The position numbers and the translations under genes were made by a program. This document shows, piece by piece, positions 1 to 9,645 of a stretch of DNA of 64,000 nt. This DNA is from Hymenobacter arizonensis (lineage in GTDB: Bacteria > Bacteroidota > Bacteroidia > Cytophagales > Hymenobacteraceae): the NCBI RefSeq assembly GCF_900115775.1, contig NZ_FOXS01000001.1, positions 682,001 through 746,000 of the forward strand, written 5' to 3'. The notes beneath the pieces are model-generated. The model was not told the DNA's origin. It saw only the letters and a program-made list of their open reading frames with translations, and did not search any database. Position 1 is the first letter of the stretch. The number at the start of each line of letters is the position of its first letter.

Positions 1-225
1 AAGCGTAAATTAGAGTATAAGGTCCGAATCCCGATTCGTGTATTATTCTTGTAATAATCTTGCGCGAAAATTAGAAAATTATATATTCAAAACCGGCCTC
101 CCTGCTCCAGGCGTGCACGTATGGTAGGAAGCGGAATTACTGCCTGGCAAGCAGCTGCCTAATTCTTTCTTTACCCTGTGTGTGCGGCGCAATGGTTCGT
201 TGGCCGTTATTATCACTCTATAGTT

Positions 226-1668
226 ATGAAAAACGACGTCGTTGAAACGGTCAAAGCGTGCTTTACCAGTAATGTAATCGCGCAGCTCAGCATCCAGGTC
301 GACGAGACGGAGCCCAACGTACGAAAAGCCACTAACAAATCGGTGCCGCTGGTCTTAAAAGGCTTGTTGAACAGACTGGACCGCGGGTTTGCGCCCGAGG
401 TTCTGTTTGAGCTGGGGCAGGCCGCCCACGCCGCCGATGTTCTCAAACAGCTGGCCACCGCCCATAACACGGTCTGGAGCGAGTCGGGCACTAACCTGCT
501 GCCCGACCTGCTCGGCGATTCCTATCGGGCCAACGTCAGCCAGATTGCCGTGGGCACCAGCATTCGGCCCTCGGCCAGCGGCGCACTCCTGCAGGCAGTG
601 GCCACGGCTGTGCTGGGCGTGCTGGGCAAAACCGCTGCGGAAAACGAGTTTGGCCCCACCGAGCTCGCGGGGTGGCTGCGCGAGCAGAGCTCCACCGTTG
701 GGTCGGCCCTGCTGAAAGATGCCATCGAATCCGCCTTGGTGTCGCCGCCCGGCGCGCGTCAGGTGCCCGAGGTTGAGCCCGAGCGCGCGGTGGTCCGGCA
801 GCCCATCGCGGGCGTGCCAGCCCTGCAGGCGGCTGCCCCCTGGGCCCCCCAAGCCGCCGAGCCCGCCCCGGCCGATTCTTCGTCCTTTCGGTGGCAGTGG
901 GGCGCGCTGATTCTGCTGGCAGTGTGTCTGGGGTATATTTTCGGCACCGGGCAAGCCAGCAAAAAATTATCTGATGAAGCTTTCATTCAGGACGAGACCA
1001 CGGCCACGGGCGGCAGCCAGCGCCTGGCCGGCCTGACCCCCGGCTCCCGAACCGGCAGTGGCAGCACCGGCCCCGTTGGCCCCGACGCCGACGCGAGCCG
1101 TTCGGCCGCACCAAGCACGGCCAGCCGGGAAGCCTCGCCGGCACCCGTGATGCAGGCGGGCCGCTACGACAAAGCCAGCGACCGCTACATCTACGACACC
1201 GGCCAGCCCATTACGCTCACCCTGCCCAACGGCACCCGCCAGCAAGTGGGCTCCAACTCTACCGAAAACCGCCTGTATACTTTCCTGAGCTCCTCGGAGG
1301 AAGTCGATTCGGTGAACCGCACCAAGGGTTGGATTAACTTCGACCGCGTCAACTTCGAAGCGGGCAAGGCCGTGCTTACGCCCGAGTCGGCGGAGCAGCT
1401 CGGCAACATGGCGGTGATTCTAAATTCCTTCCCGAATTCCATGGTCAAGATTGGCGGCTACACCGATAGCACCGGCGATGCCGAACTCAACTACCGGTTG
1501 AGCGATGAGCGCGCCCACACGGCCATGCTCGCCTTGGCCAAGCGCGGCGTAAACCCCATCCGCCTGCAAGCCAAGGGCTATGGCCCCCGCTACTTCGTGA
1601 TGCCCAACAACACCCCCGTCAACCGGTCGCTCAACCGGCGCGTGAGTATTCGGGTGGTGAAGAAATAA
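226..1668 (+). CDS. OmpA-family protein with DUF937-like N-terminal domain
   Basis: 480 aa from ATG 226; an upstream in-frame start at 178 would add 16 unconvincing residues. The N-terminal half (about 1-180) is helical, Ala/Leu-rich and resembles DUF937/YidB-type domains. A Pro/Ala-rich linker leads to a single hydrophobic segment (WGALILLAVCLGYIFG, about 225-243), then a Ser/Gly/Thr-rich linker. The last 115 residues form an OmpA C-terminal peptidoglycan-binding domain, with the GYTDSTGDAELN and LSDERA motifs that carry the Asp and Arg binding diaminopimelate. There is no signal peptide; the single internal membrane segment suggests an inner-membrane protein that reaches the peptidoglycan. 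The role is inferred: envelope anchoring. It stands alone, with a strong hairpin downstream. Confidence 0.8.
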   Translation: MKNDVVETVKACFTSNVIAQLSIQVDETEPNVRKATNKSVPLVLKGLLNRLDRGFAPEVLFELGQAAHAADVLKQLATAHNTVWSESGTNLLPDLLGDSYRANVSQIAVGTSIRPSASGALLQAVATAVLGVLGKTAAENEFGPTELAGWLREQSSTVGSALLKDAIESALVSPPGARQVPEVEPERAVVRQPIAGVPALQAAAPWAPQAAEPAPADSSSFRWQWGALILLAVCLGYIFGTGQASKKLSDEAFIQDETTATGGSQRLAGLTPGSRTGSGSTGPVGPDADASRSAAPSTASREASPAPVMQAGRYDKASDRYIYDTGQPITLTLPNGTRQQVGSNSTENRLYTFLSSSEEVDSVNRTKGWINFDRVNFEAGKAVLTPESAEQLGNMAVILNSFPNSMVKIGGYTDSTGDAELNYRLSDERAHTAMLALAKRGVNPIRLQAKGYGPRYFVMPNNTPVNRSLNRRVSIRVVKK

Positions 1669-1688
1669 AGAACCTGACGCATACGGCT

Positions 1689-1732
1689 AGCAGCTGAGCG
1701 AAACGCTGATTTCAACGTTTCGCTCAGCTGCT
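1689..1732. terminator. Bidirectional hairpin between convergent genes
   Basis: Perfect 17-bp stem (arms 1689-1705 and 1716-1732) with a 10-nt loop, between the stop of the OmpA-family gene and the stop of map. T-rich sequence follows on the plus side. Confidence 0.75.
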
Positions 1733-1743
1733 TTGGCTTTCAC

Positions 1744-2508
1744 CTACGCCCAGATGTTGTTGGCTTCCGTGAGGATGATGGGCCGGCCGTCGGTAATCAC
1801 AATGGTGTGCTCGTGCTGGGCCACGAAGCTGCCGTCCTTGGTCACCAACGTCCAGCCGTCGCTGGTTTGATGGGCAATTTTGGCGCGGGTGGAGATGAAG
1901 GTTTCGACGGCCACCACCGAATTCTTCTGGAAGCGCTTCCGGTTGTAGGGGTCGTAGAAACAGGGGATTTCCTTCGGCTCTTCGTGCAGGCTGCGCCCCA
2001 CGCCGTGCCCCACCAGATTCCGGATAACCTGATAGCCAGCCTTGCGGGCTTCGCTTTGAATCAGGCGTCCGATTTCGGCAATGCGCACCCCGCCTTTAAT
2101 CTGGTCGAGGGCCGTGCGCAGGATTTGCCGGGAGGCATCAACCAGGGGCTGGTGGTGGTGCACGTCGGCGCCCAGCACAAACGAACCGCCGTTATCGGCC
2201 CAGTAGCCGTTCAGCTCCGCCGACACATCGATGTTGACCAGGTCGCCTTCCTGCAGCGTTCGCAGCGGCGACGGAATGCCATGCGCCACCTCGTTGTTGA
2301 CGCTGATGCACGTCCAGCCGGGAAAGCCATAGGTAAGCTTCGGGGCTGATTTGGCGCCCAGCTCGGCCAGCAAGCCCCCGCCGTACTCGTCCAATTCCTG
2401 GGTGTTCATGCCCGGACGAGCGTATTCCCGCATTTTACGAAGCGTGATGCCAACGGCCTGGCTAATACGTTGGAGCCCGATGAACTCCGCTTGGGATGTG
2501 ATGGACAT
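1744..2508 (-). CDS. map: Methionine aminopeptidase, type I
   Basis: 254 aa from ATG 2508; an upstream in-frame start at 2553 is less likely because family members begin close to the SITSQAEF region. The enzyme removes the initiator Met from new proteins in the cytosol using two metal ions. All five metal ligands of the family are visible in order: Asp in NIDVSAEL, Asp in YWADNGGSF, His in GHGVGRSLHEEP, Glu in AVETFIS and Glu in QHEHTIVI. The substrate-site His of NNEVAHGIPS is also present. Length is normal for type I. Here the gene is monocistronic and not in the ribosomal-protein cluster, where another map copy is often found. Confidence 0.93.
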   Translation of the reverse strand: MSITSQAEFIGLQRISQAVGITLRKMREYARPGMNTQELDEYGGGLLAELGAKSAPKLTYGFPGWTCISVNNEVAHGIPSPLRTLQEGDLVNIDVSAELNGYWADNGGSFVLGADVHHHQPLVDASRQILRTALDQIKGGVRIAEIGRLIQSEARKAGYQVIRNLVGHGVGRSLHEEPKEIPCFYDPYNRKRFQKNSVVAVETFISTRAKIAHQTSDGWTLVTKDGSFVAQHEHTIVITDGRPIILTEANNIWA

Positions 2509-2668
2509 AAGAAGAGAGGAGTAAGGGTGAGCGGCAACGCCATAACCCAGCATCTTGAGCAGATGCGCAGGGTCGGGGCGAAAGATAACGCTTGCCGGTT
2601 ACTGCATACCGCTTCCGTTGCCTTGCCGCTGCTTTCGCCGCACGGCTGTCCAGGCCGTATAACGGCGC

Positions 2669-3373
2669 ATGAAACGACCCTATATCATCTGCCACATGAT
2701 GTCCTCAGTGGACGGCAAAATCCTCTCTTCCAACTGGCAGGACGAGGAGTTGACCCGCACTTTCGCCGGTTATTTTGAGAAGTACCACGTCACGTTCACC
2801 AGCCAAGCCTGGATGTGCGGACGCATTACTATGGAGCGCGACTTCTCCGATGGCGTACAGCCAGAGTTGCGCGCGGTCCCACACCCCATTGCCCGCGAAC
2901 CCTTCATCGGGGACAAGAACGCCACTTCCTTTGCCATTGCCGTCGATGCCCACGGCAAGCTGGGCTGGGACAGCAACGAGACGGGAGGCGACCACCTTAT
3001 TGAAGTCCTGACCGAGCAAGTCAGCGACGAATACCTCTACTACCTGCAGCGGCAAAACATTTCCTACTTGTTTGCTGGCAAGACCGAGGTCGACTTTGCA
3101 TCGGCCCTGCAACAGCTCGCCGAGTTGTTTCCCATTGAAACCCTCATGCTGGAAGGCGGCGGCCACCTAAACGGCTCACTGCTGAACGCCGGACTCATCG
3201 ATGAGCTGAGCCTGTTGCTGCTGCCCATTGCCGACGGCACCCCCAAGTCGCCGACCACCTTTGAGGTCAGCGACTACCTAACCAAAGGCCCAGCAACGCG
3301 GCTAAACCTGACCGAAGTGCAGCGCCTGGATGACGACGTGGTCTGGTTGAAATACCGGTTTGCTCATTCTTAA
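2669..3373 (+). CDS. RibD C-terminal-domain (dihydrofolate reductase-like) reductase
   Basis: 234 aa. This is a stand-alone RibD_C/DHFR-like fold protein: it opens with a conserved first strand and SVDGKI segment (PYIICHMMSSVDGKI), contains the CGRITME helix start, and has the LMLEGGGHLNGSLLNAGLIDELSLLLLP core typical of NADPH-dependent pyrimidine reductases (read in two pieces: LMLEGGGHLNGSLL and IDELSLLLLP). No deaminase domain is attached, so a complete riboflavin RibD role is unlikely. The substrate is unknown. It follows map divergently across about 160 bp and its stop codon abuts a palindromic repeat. Confidence 0.8.
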   Translation: MKRPYIICHMMSSVDGKILSSNWQDEELTRTFAGYFEKYHVTFTSQAWMCGRITMERDFSDGVQPELRAVPHPIAREPFIGDKNATSFAIAVDAHGKLGWDSNETGGDHLIEVLTEQVSDEYLYYLQRQNISYLFAGKTEVDFASALQQLAELFPIETLMLEGGGHLNGSLLNAGLIDELSLLLLPIADGTPKSPTTFEVSDYLTKGPATRLNLTEVQRLDDDVVWLKYRFAHS

Positions 3374-3526
3374 AGGCTGTTTAAGCTAATTGTGATGGCG
3401 CGGAGCTGTGCCCCGTGACGGGCTATTAGCAAGCCTCTGGCCTGTGGTCGTTGAATAAGACCGCCTGACACCCCCCAACTTGCGCGGGGCACAGCCCCGC
3501 GCCATCGGAATTAACTTAAACAACCT
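3374..3526. repeat. MITE-like palindromic element
   Basis: Imperfect 41-bp inverted repeat: arms 3374-3414 and 3486-3526 match at about 36 of 41 positions, separated by a 71-nt centre. The outer end begins directly after the TAA stop of the RibD-like gene. It encodes nothing. The rest of the gap to 3697 shows no gene. Confidence 0.75.
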
Positions 3527-3697
3527 CTTAGACTTTCCCAACTGATTTGGCCACCATCAGCCACTTTCAACTGCTCCTCCATAAAAGCAACAGCTTGGAA
3601 CTAAACACTAAGCCCCTTCGCTATCTGTAAGCCACTGCTTCTGCCAGAGGCGTATCTCAGCCGCGCACACCCTCATCCTCCTACCAACACAAACTCT

Positions 3698-4933
3698 ATG
3701 AAACAGCACCTCCTTCTCCTCCTTGGTTGCTCTGCGGCCGTGCTCTCGTGCACCCGCGATGCGCCAGCGGTGCCTGATACAACGACTACGCCCGCCCCAA
3801 CCGGGGCCCCGGTGGAAACCAACGCCCCCAATGCGGATTATCGTCCGGCTTTTGCGGGCCAGACCCGTGTTGGCAGTGTCACGACGCCCGCCAGCAGCTA
3901 CCGCTCGGCGGTTATTGCCTCTTCGCTAAGCAGCCCCTGGGGCGTCGTGACACTGCCCGGCGGCCGCTTGCTGGTAACCGAAAAAACCGGCCGGATGCGG
4001 ATTGTAACTTCCTCCGGCGCGGTCAGCGAGCCCATTACGGGCTTGCCGGCGGTGAATGCGGGTGGGCAGGGCGGCCTGCTAGGCGTGTGCCTCGACCCCG
4101 ATTTTGCTACCAACCGCATGGTGTACTGGTCGTTCGCGGAAGCCCGCCCGGGCGGCAACCTAACGGCCATAGCCAAGGGCCGGCTGGCCGATAACGAGCG
4201 CACCATCGAAGGCGCTACTGTTATTTACCGAGCCGACCCTGCGTACGGGGGCACGCTGCACTACGGGGGCCGGGTGGTGTTCGACCGCACGGGTCACCTG
4301 GTGGTGAGCACCGGCGAACGTTCGGATTTGGCCACGCGGCCTCAGGCGCAGTCGGTGGCTTCCGGCTTGGGCAAGCTCATGCGCATCACCCGAGACGGGC
4401 AACCCGCCCCCGGCAACCCCGTGTTTACGCAGGCGGGTGCCCGGCCCGAACTATATTCCATCGGCCACCGCAACCCGCAGGGCCTGGCCATCCATCCGGT
4501 AACGGGGGAGGTCTGGCAAAGCGAACACGGCCCCCGGGGAGGCGATGAACTCAACCGCATCCAGGCGGGTGCCAACTACGGCTGGCCGACCGTTAGTTAC
4601 GGCATCGAATACGGCGGCCAGCCCATAGGCAGCGGCATTCAGCAAGGCACCGGCCTGACGCAACCCGTCTACTACTGGGACCCCGTGGTGTCGCCGAGCG
4701 GCATGACTTTTTACGCGGGCAACCGGGTGCCGGAATGGCAAAATAACCTGTTTATCGGCGCCCTTAGCGGCACGCACATTATTCGCCTGGTCATCGACAA
4801 CAACCAAGTGGTGGGGGAAGAGCGGCTGCTGGCCAGCGAAGCCCAGCGCTTTCGGGACGTAACCCAGGGCACTGATGGCGCCCTCTACGCCATCACGGAC
4901 CAGGGCCGCCTCTACCGCATCGACCGGCCGTAA
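3698..4933 (+). CDS. PQQ-dependent aldose sugar dehydrogenase-like lipoprotein
   Basis: 411 aa. The N-terminus is a lipoprotein signal (MKQHLLLLLGCSAAVLSC, Cys at about 18), followed by a low-complexity Pro/Thr linker. The body is a six-bladed beta-propeller of the soluble glucose/aldose dehydrogenase (YliI/Asd, GSDH) family: SPWGVVTLPGGRLLVTEKTG, GGLLGVCLDPDF, GHRNPQGLAIHP and EHGPRGGDELN are family signatures that line the PQQ and Ca2+ site. The likely activity is periplasmic oxidation of aldoses by a quinoprotein. No PQQ biosynthesis genes are in the window, so cofactor supply cannot be judged. Confidence 0.88.
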   Translation: MKQHLLLLLGCSAAVLSCTRDAPAVPDTTTTPAPTGAPVETNAPNADYRPAFAGQTRVGSVTTPASSYRSAVIASSLSSPWGVVTLPGGRLLVTEKTGRMRIVTSSGAVSEPITGLPAVNAGGQGGLLGVCLDPDFATNRMVYWSFAEARPGGNLTAIAKGRLADNERTIEGATVIYRADPAYGGTLHYGGRVVFDRTGHLVVSTGERSDLATRPQAQSVASGLGKLMRITRDGQPAPGNPVFTQAGARPELYSIGHRNPQGLAIHPVTGEVWQSEHGPRGGDELNRIQAGANYGWPTVSYGIEYGGQPIGSGIQQGTGLTQPVYYWDPVVSPSGMTFYAGNRVPEWQNNLFIGALSGTHIIRLVIDNNQVVGEERLLASEAQRFRDVTQGTDGALYAITDQGRLYRIDRP

Positions 4934-4940
4934 CTCTTTT

Positions 4941-4997
4941 CTCGCCGCAGCTGCCACGGACCAAGTAAGATTCGGCGGCCCCGGCAGCTGCGGCGAG
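4941..4997. terminator. Inverted repeat between convergent genes
   Basis: Perfect 15-bp arms (4941-4955 and 4983-4997) with a 27-nt loop, between the sugar dehydrogenase stop and the DUF4249 gene stop. The loop is long for a terminator, so this could also be a repeat element. Confidence 0.5.
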
Positions 4998-5006
4998 CTT
5001 CCTGGG

Positions 5007-5915
5007 CTACTCCAATATCACCGTCCGGCGGTCGCTCACGAGCACCGTGAACACGCCGAGGCCGCCCTGCACCGTGCTGCGGATGCGGGCCGGCTGCGCG
5101 AAAGGGTTGCCGTTGGCCCGGACGGCCCCTTCCACACTCTGCAGGAAGTTGTAATACTGAGGCTCCATGTGGAAGAGCGTGGCGGTCATGGTGTCGCCGG
5201 GCATGAAGCGGAAGGTGGTCAGGGCCGTGTAGGTCTGCCCGTTGAACAGCTGGTCGTTGAGCAAGTAGTCGCCCGCGTCGTCGTTGGGCTCGCGGGAGTT
5301 GTTCAGGAGCAAGTAGTAGAAATTAGCCGTAGCAGCCGGGTCGGTCCAGCGGGTAACCACATTGGCCCGTCGGTCGCCGCCGCTCAGGCCGTTGAACCCG
5401 TAGCGCACCGTGTCAATCGGAATGAAAGTAGGCACGCTAGCCGTGCCCGTGACGTTGTGGCCGCGGGTGTCGCGCACGTCCAGAGCGAACCGCTGCCCGG
5501 GCTGCATCGCCAAGGGCGTGGTGCCGATGTGAGTGAATACCTTGCGCGTAACCGGGTCGATGCCCGGCGCGAACCGCAGGGGCACCACTTGGCCGCTGGG
5601 CAGCGTGAGACGGGCCGTAACGTCTACGGGCAGCTGAATGGTGATGCCGTTGGGCAGGCCTAGCCCCAGCGTGGGCGTGGTGGCCGTCGGCAGCGTGATG
5701 GTGGGCTGGCCGGTGTCCACCCGTGTGGGCAGGTACGCGCCGGACTCCACCACCGTGAGGCGCGGCACCTGGCCCGCCTGCAAGTAGCACTCCACCACGA
5801 GCTCGGGCGTGTAGGCGGGCAGGACGACGTCGACTTCCTTTTCCAGGTTGCACCCGGCGGCGGCAAGCAGCAGGCTTCCCAAGCCAATGGCGGCGACTAG
5901 CTGTTTGGCTTTCAT
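5007..5915 (-). CDS. DUF4249-family lipoprotein, partner of TonB receptor
   Basis: 302 aa from ATG 5915 (MKAKQLVAAIGLGSLLLAAAGC, lipobox AAAGC). The mature part starts with a beta-strand PELVVECYLQAGQVPRLTV typical of DUF4249, followed by beta-rich domains. DUF4249 proteins are encoded beside TonB-dependent receptors in Bacteroidota and are thought to be surface lipoproteins helping substrate capture, by analogy with SusD; that role is inference. Its start lies only 10 bp after the stop of the receptor gene, so the two are almost certainly one operon transcribed leftwards. Confidence 0.85.
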   Translation of the reverse strand: MKAKQLVAAIGLGSLLLAAAGCNLEKEVDVVLPAYTPELVVECYLQAGQVPRLTVVESGAYLPTRVDTGQPTITLPTATTPTLGLGLPNGITIQLPVDVTARLTLPSGQVVPLRFAPGIDPVTRKVFTHIGTTPLAMQPGQRFALDVRDTRGHNVTGTASVPTFIPIDTVRYGFNGLSGGDRRANVVTRWTDPAATANFYYLLLNNSREPNDDAGDYLLNDQLFNGQTYTALTTFRFMPGDTMTATLFHMEPQYYNFLQSVEGAVRANGNPFAQPARIRSTVQGGLGVFTVLVSDRRTVILE

Positions 5916-5925
5916 GCGGTCAGGA

Positions 5926-8280
5926 TTAGAATTTGAAGTTGTAGGTAACCGACGGAATGATGGGGAACAGAGACACTTGCTGCGCCGTGAAGCCATTGAT
6001 TACGTCGGTTGTCTGGTCGCGCGACACTTCGAAGTACACGAAGTAGGCGTTGCGCCGGTCGTAGGCGTTGTACACGCTGAAGGTGAGGTCGCGCTCGGTG
6101 CCGAAGCGCACGGGCCGGAGTTTCCACACCACGCCCAGGTCGAGGCGGTGGTAGGGGATGAGGCGGTAGGTGTTGCGGTCGGGGTACACGGGCACGGCCA
6201 GCAGGTCGCCCCCCGGCACGTTTTGCAGCGGAAAGCGGCCGGCCGGCAGCGTGGCCGGCGCGCCGCTGGTGTACACAAAGCTGGACGTCAGACTGAGGCG
6301 GGTATTCAGTTGGTGGAGCACCACCACGTTGAGGTTGTGGCGACGGTCGTAGCTGGGGTAGTAATCGCGGCCGTCGTTGATGCCGTCGGTGCCGCGCTGG
6401 GGCGGAAACCGCCGCCACGCCCAGGCCAGCGTGTAGCCTATCCAGCCGGTGGTTTTGCCTTCCTTCTTTTCCAGGTACAGCTCGTTGCCGTAGCTCCAGC
6501 CCCGGCCGAACAGAAACTCCTGGTCGAGGTTGGGGTTGGCAAAAATCTGGGCCCCGTCGCGGAAGTCCACCTGGTTGGCAGCCCACTTGTAGTACACCTC
6601 ATCTGTGAGCAAAAACTTGCCGCCAAACAGCAGCAGGCTAAATCCCGTGCTTACCTGCTGCGAGCGTTGCGGCTTCACACTCAGGCGGGTGGGGTACCAA
6701 ATATCAGTCGGCAGCGAGGCCCCCGTGTTGCTCACGAGGTGGGCGTATTGGTACATCAAGGCGTAGTTGGCCTTTAACGCCAGATTGTCCGAGAGCGAGT
6801 AGCGCACCGCCGCCCGGGGCTCTATCCCGCCATACACGCGCCCCTCGCTGCTGAAGCCGCTCAGGCGCAGCCCCACCTCGGCCTGCAGCTTGTCGCTCAC
6901 CTTCCAGCTGTCGCTGGCGTAGAGGCCTCCTTCCAATGCGGGGTAGGAAATGTCGTCGTCGATGTTCAGAGAATTGTCGCCCGTTTCCACCTGCAGGCGG
7001 CCCACGCCAAAGGTGTGATGCGTGACGCTGCCCCCGAAGCGGACCTGGTGCGCCGGGTGCGGGGCATAGTCAAAATCAACGCGGGCGTTGTAGTCTCGAA
7101 TGGTGGAGGTCAGACCAAAGGAGGCAATGTCAAAGGCACTGCCTAGCTTGTAGCGGTAGCTGGTCACGCCCACCTGGGTATTGGCCGTGAGCTGGGGCGA
7201 GAACGTGTGCTGCCAGCGCAGTGTGCCCAGGGTATTGCCCCAGGAAAAGTTGGCCGACAGGTTGCCAAACGAGTTGAACCCGAATACGTCGCGCCCCAAG
7301 TAAGCGGTAGCAAATACCTGGTCTTTCTCGCCCAAGGTGTAGTTGGCCTTGGCGTTGAAATCGTGAAAATAGTAGTCGGGGATAGGCCGCCAGCTTTCGT
7401 CAGAGGCATTAGCCCGGTTGAGGGCGCGGGTAAAAATGTCGAAGTAGGTGCGCCGTCCGCTCACAAGGAACGAGCCTTTGCCATTGTTAATGGGCCCTTC
7501 CAGGCTCAGGCGCGAAGCAATAAGCCCAATGCCGCCGTTCACCGTAAACTTCTCGCGGCTGCCTTCACGCATCTTCACGTCAATCACGGAGGAAAGGCGC
7601 CCGCCAAACTGCGCCGGAAAGCCCGATTTATACAAGTCTACCGACTGCACCGCATCGGAGTTGAACACCGAAAACAGCCCGAACAAGTGGTTAGGGTTGT
7701 ATACCAGTGCGTTGTCGAGCAGTACCAGGTTCTGGTCGGCCGAGCCGCCGCGCACGAACAGACCGCTGCTGCCTTCGCCGCCGCTTTGCACACCAGGCTT
7801 GAGCTGCAGCGTTTTGAGGATATCGACCTCGCCGAACAGGGCCGGCAGTAGCTTGGCTTCCCGCACCGTGAGGCGCTCGACGCCCATCTGCGTGGTTTCG
7901 AGCTTTTCCTGCAAGGTTTGCTGTCCCTGCACCACCACTTCGCTCAACTCGTTGTCGCTGGGGGCCAGTGCCAGGTCGCGCTGCTGGTTACGGCCCATGT
8001 TCACGCGGAAGGTTTGCGGCAAGTAGCCCACAAAGGACACTGTAACCTCTTGGGACCCGGTCGGTATCTCCAGGCGGTACCGGCCCAGCTCATCGGTGGC
8101 CGTGCCCAGGCCCAGGGAGGGCACAGCTACCGTGGCCCCCGGCAGCGCCGTGCCATCGGTGCCGCGCACCAGGCCGCTGAGGATGTGTCGCACCTGCGCC
8201 CAACCCAAGTGGGGAGCCAGCAGCCCCAGCAGCGTTAGGATAATGGCGGCCCGGCTGCTAGTGCAAATTCTTGTCGGCAT
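5926..8280 (-). CDS. TonB-dependent outer-membrane receptor with carboxypeptidase-like domain
   Basis: 784 aa from ATG 8280, with a signal peptide ending near LGWAQ. Residues about 28-110 form a carboxypeptidase-regulatory-like domain (LSGLVRGTDGTALPGATVAV, YRLEIPTG). A plug domain follows (GEVDILKTLQLKPGVQSGGEGSSGLFVRGGS in pieces GEVDILKTLQLKPGV and SSGLFVRGGSADQN; LLDNALVYNPNHLFG), then a beta-barrel ending in aromatic VTYNFKF. It imports an unknown substrate across the outer membrane using TonB energy. First gene of the operon with the DUF4249 lipoprotein. The alternative start at 8328 would place residues before the signal peptide and is unlikely. Confidence 0.92.
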   Translation of the reverse strand: MPTRICTSSRAAIILTLLGLLAPHLGWAQVRHILSGLVRGTDGTALPGATVAVPSLGLGTATDELGRYRLEIPTGSQEVTVSFVGYLPQTFRVNMGRNQQRDLALAPSDNELSEVVVQGQQTLQEKLETTQMGVERLTVREAKLLPALFGEVDILKTLQLKPGVQSGGEGSSGLFVRGGSADQNLVLLDNALVYNPNHLFGLFSVFNSDAVQSVDLYKSGFPAQFGGRLSSVIDVKMREGSREKFTVNGGIGLIASRLSLEGPINNGKGSFLVSGRRTYFDIFTRALNRANASDESWRPIPDYYFHDFNAKANYTLGEKDQVFATAYLGRDVFGFNSFGNLSANFSWGNTLGTLRWQHTFSPQLTANTQVGVTSYRYKLGSAFDIASFGLTSTIRDYNARVDFDYAPHPAHQVRFGGSVTHHTFGVGRLQVETGDNSLNIDDDISYPALEGGLYASDSWKVSDKLQAEVGLRLSGFSSEGRVYGGIEPRAAVRYSLSDNLALKANYALMYQYAHLVSNTGASLPTDIWYPTRLSVKPQRSQQVSTGFSLLLFGGKFLLTDEVYYKWAANQVDFRDGAQIFANPNLDQEFLFGRGWSYGNELYLEKKEGKTTGWIGYTLAWAWRRFPPQRGTDGINDGRDYYPSYDRRHNLNVVVLHQLNTRLSLTSSFVYTSGAPATLPAGRFPLQNVPGGDLLAVPVYPDRNTYRLIPYHRLDLGVVWKLRPVRFGTERDLTFSVYNAYDRRNAYFVYFEVSRDQTTDVINGFTAQQVSLFPIIPSVTYNFKF

Positions 8281-8974
8281 ACGTTGCTCCTGAATTACCT
8301 TAATTTCCTCACCGAGAGTCAAACCCAAAAGCTCTCAACCAAAAACTCGCAAGACTTGCTCCTTATCGCAGAGGCGTCTGGGTTTATCTGAATCGATGAC
8401 TAAGCCACAACTCAGCCCGATTTAGACCCGTGCTGCTCGCTTTAACTTTTGGGTAACTACCTAACGGGTCGGAAGGTTGGTAAACAGTCTGCCGGTTTCT
8501 TCCGCAGCTACCGGGGCAGAGGTGGTTTAGCCAAGCCGAACAGCAGAAGAACGTACAAGCTTACTGCTGGTATCAGCAAATACGGCAAAGCGACATTTGA
8601 TAAAGAAGGCGCATACCAAAGCGCTTTTAAGGCACCTGAAGCTGCTTCAAAGCAAGTTGCCAAGGCGGAAACTTCTCACTTCAGGCTAAAGCCAAGCTCA
8701 GCTTCAGTCGTTACAGACCTGTTCAACGCCGAGCAATAATGCACAGGCTACCATTCCTCTAACCTCTATAGGAAGCCGTGCTTGAACCATGTAGGAATGG
8801 CATGCCGCGTTGGCTAAACGAGCTTGCTTTAGCCAATACAAATCAGGGTATAACGAAACATGCCTCAGCCATAAGCAAAGGGTTCTACCCGCCTCTACTT
8901 GCTGCCCTGAAACGAGCGGCCCTAACTGCTTTTAGCAGAGTAGCTAGCCGTCCAGAGCGCAACTTGTCAGCAGA
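8281..8974. other. 694-bp gap without a convincing gene
   Basis: Only one open frame of note (8449-8739, plus strand, 96 codons, basic, starts at TTG and contains no internal ATG); it has no recognisable family and is not called. Base composition is lower in GC than the neighbours. I see no repeat or RNA gene. Confidence 0.4.
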
Positions 8975-9418
8975 CTACTTTTTGGTTGCTTTTATCAACC
9001 AATTAGCCACCGCAGTTACAGTAACCGTGCTGGCGGCTGCCACTGCCGCTACTACTTTGTGCCCATCGGGCGTAGCTGGCGAGTTCACCAAGTCCTGAAA
9101 CCGTTTGAGCGGATTGTTTTCACCTTCCTGCTCGTGTTGCGCAGTGGCTTGGACGTTAACTTCCTCTTGGGATGAATCGTTGGCCGTGGTGTCGTTGGCC
9201 GCCTGGGGGTTAGAATTGGAGTCGTTCATGGGAGCGTGGAGTTGTTGCTTTGTGATAGGTGCCCTTTGCGCCAGGTACGCGACCAGCAGCAGGCCACCGC
9301 CTAGCAATGCTATTGCTACGTACTTCACAAGGATAGGTAATGATACCCTTTGCCAAACGCGGGTAAAGTCCTTAGGGTTACTAATATTTCGCAGCTTTAC
9401 CGGCCCGGCAAGTGCCAA
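8975..9418 (-). CDS. Possible small membrane protein, two hydrophobic segments
   Basis: Up to 147 aa from a TTG start at 9418 (a stop lies just upstream); an ATG at 9229 would give only 84 aa. The longer form contains a good membrane helix (ILVKYVAIALLGGGLLLVAY), then an Asn/Asp/Glu/Gln-rich hydrophilic linker, then a short amphipathic segment and a second, Ala/Val/Thr-rich hydrophobic stretch near the C-terminus ending in Lys residues. The clear helix upstream of the ATG argues for the longer form. I do not recognise a family. It sits alone in a poorly coding region. Confidence 0.35.
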   Translation of the reverse strand: MALAGPVKLRNISNPKDFTRVWQRVSLPILVKYVAIALLGGGLLLVAYLAQRAPITKQQLHAPMNDSNSNPQAANDTTANDSSQEEVNVQATAQHEQEGENNPLKRFQDLVNSPATPDGHKVVAAVAAASTVTVTAVANWLIKATKK

Positions 9419-9645
9419 GCTCCGTGACTGATGTTAGTAACACCTCATTGGTTTTCAGTCCAATCCTCATAATGAGTGGAGCGCACGCGGCGTCTAGCCA
9501 GCTCGACAAATTGGTGCCTCTACAAGCATGCAAGCGACTACTCGGCTATCTGTCGTTCGGCCCTGTGGCTCGTATTCATCAGCCACTCGGCGCAAAGCGT
9601 GGCGCTGCCCAAGTCAGCATCACCAGCAAACTGTCTTAAAGGTGC

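Noticed and set aside
8449..8739. 96-codon open frame on the plus strand, Lys/Arg-rich
   Set aside because: It begins at TTG, has no internal ATG, no recognisable motif and no clear ribosome binding site.
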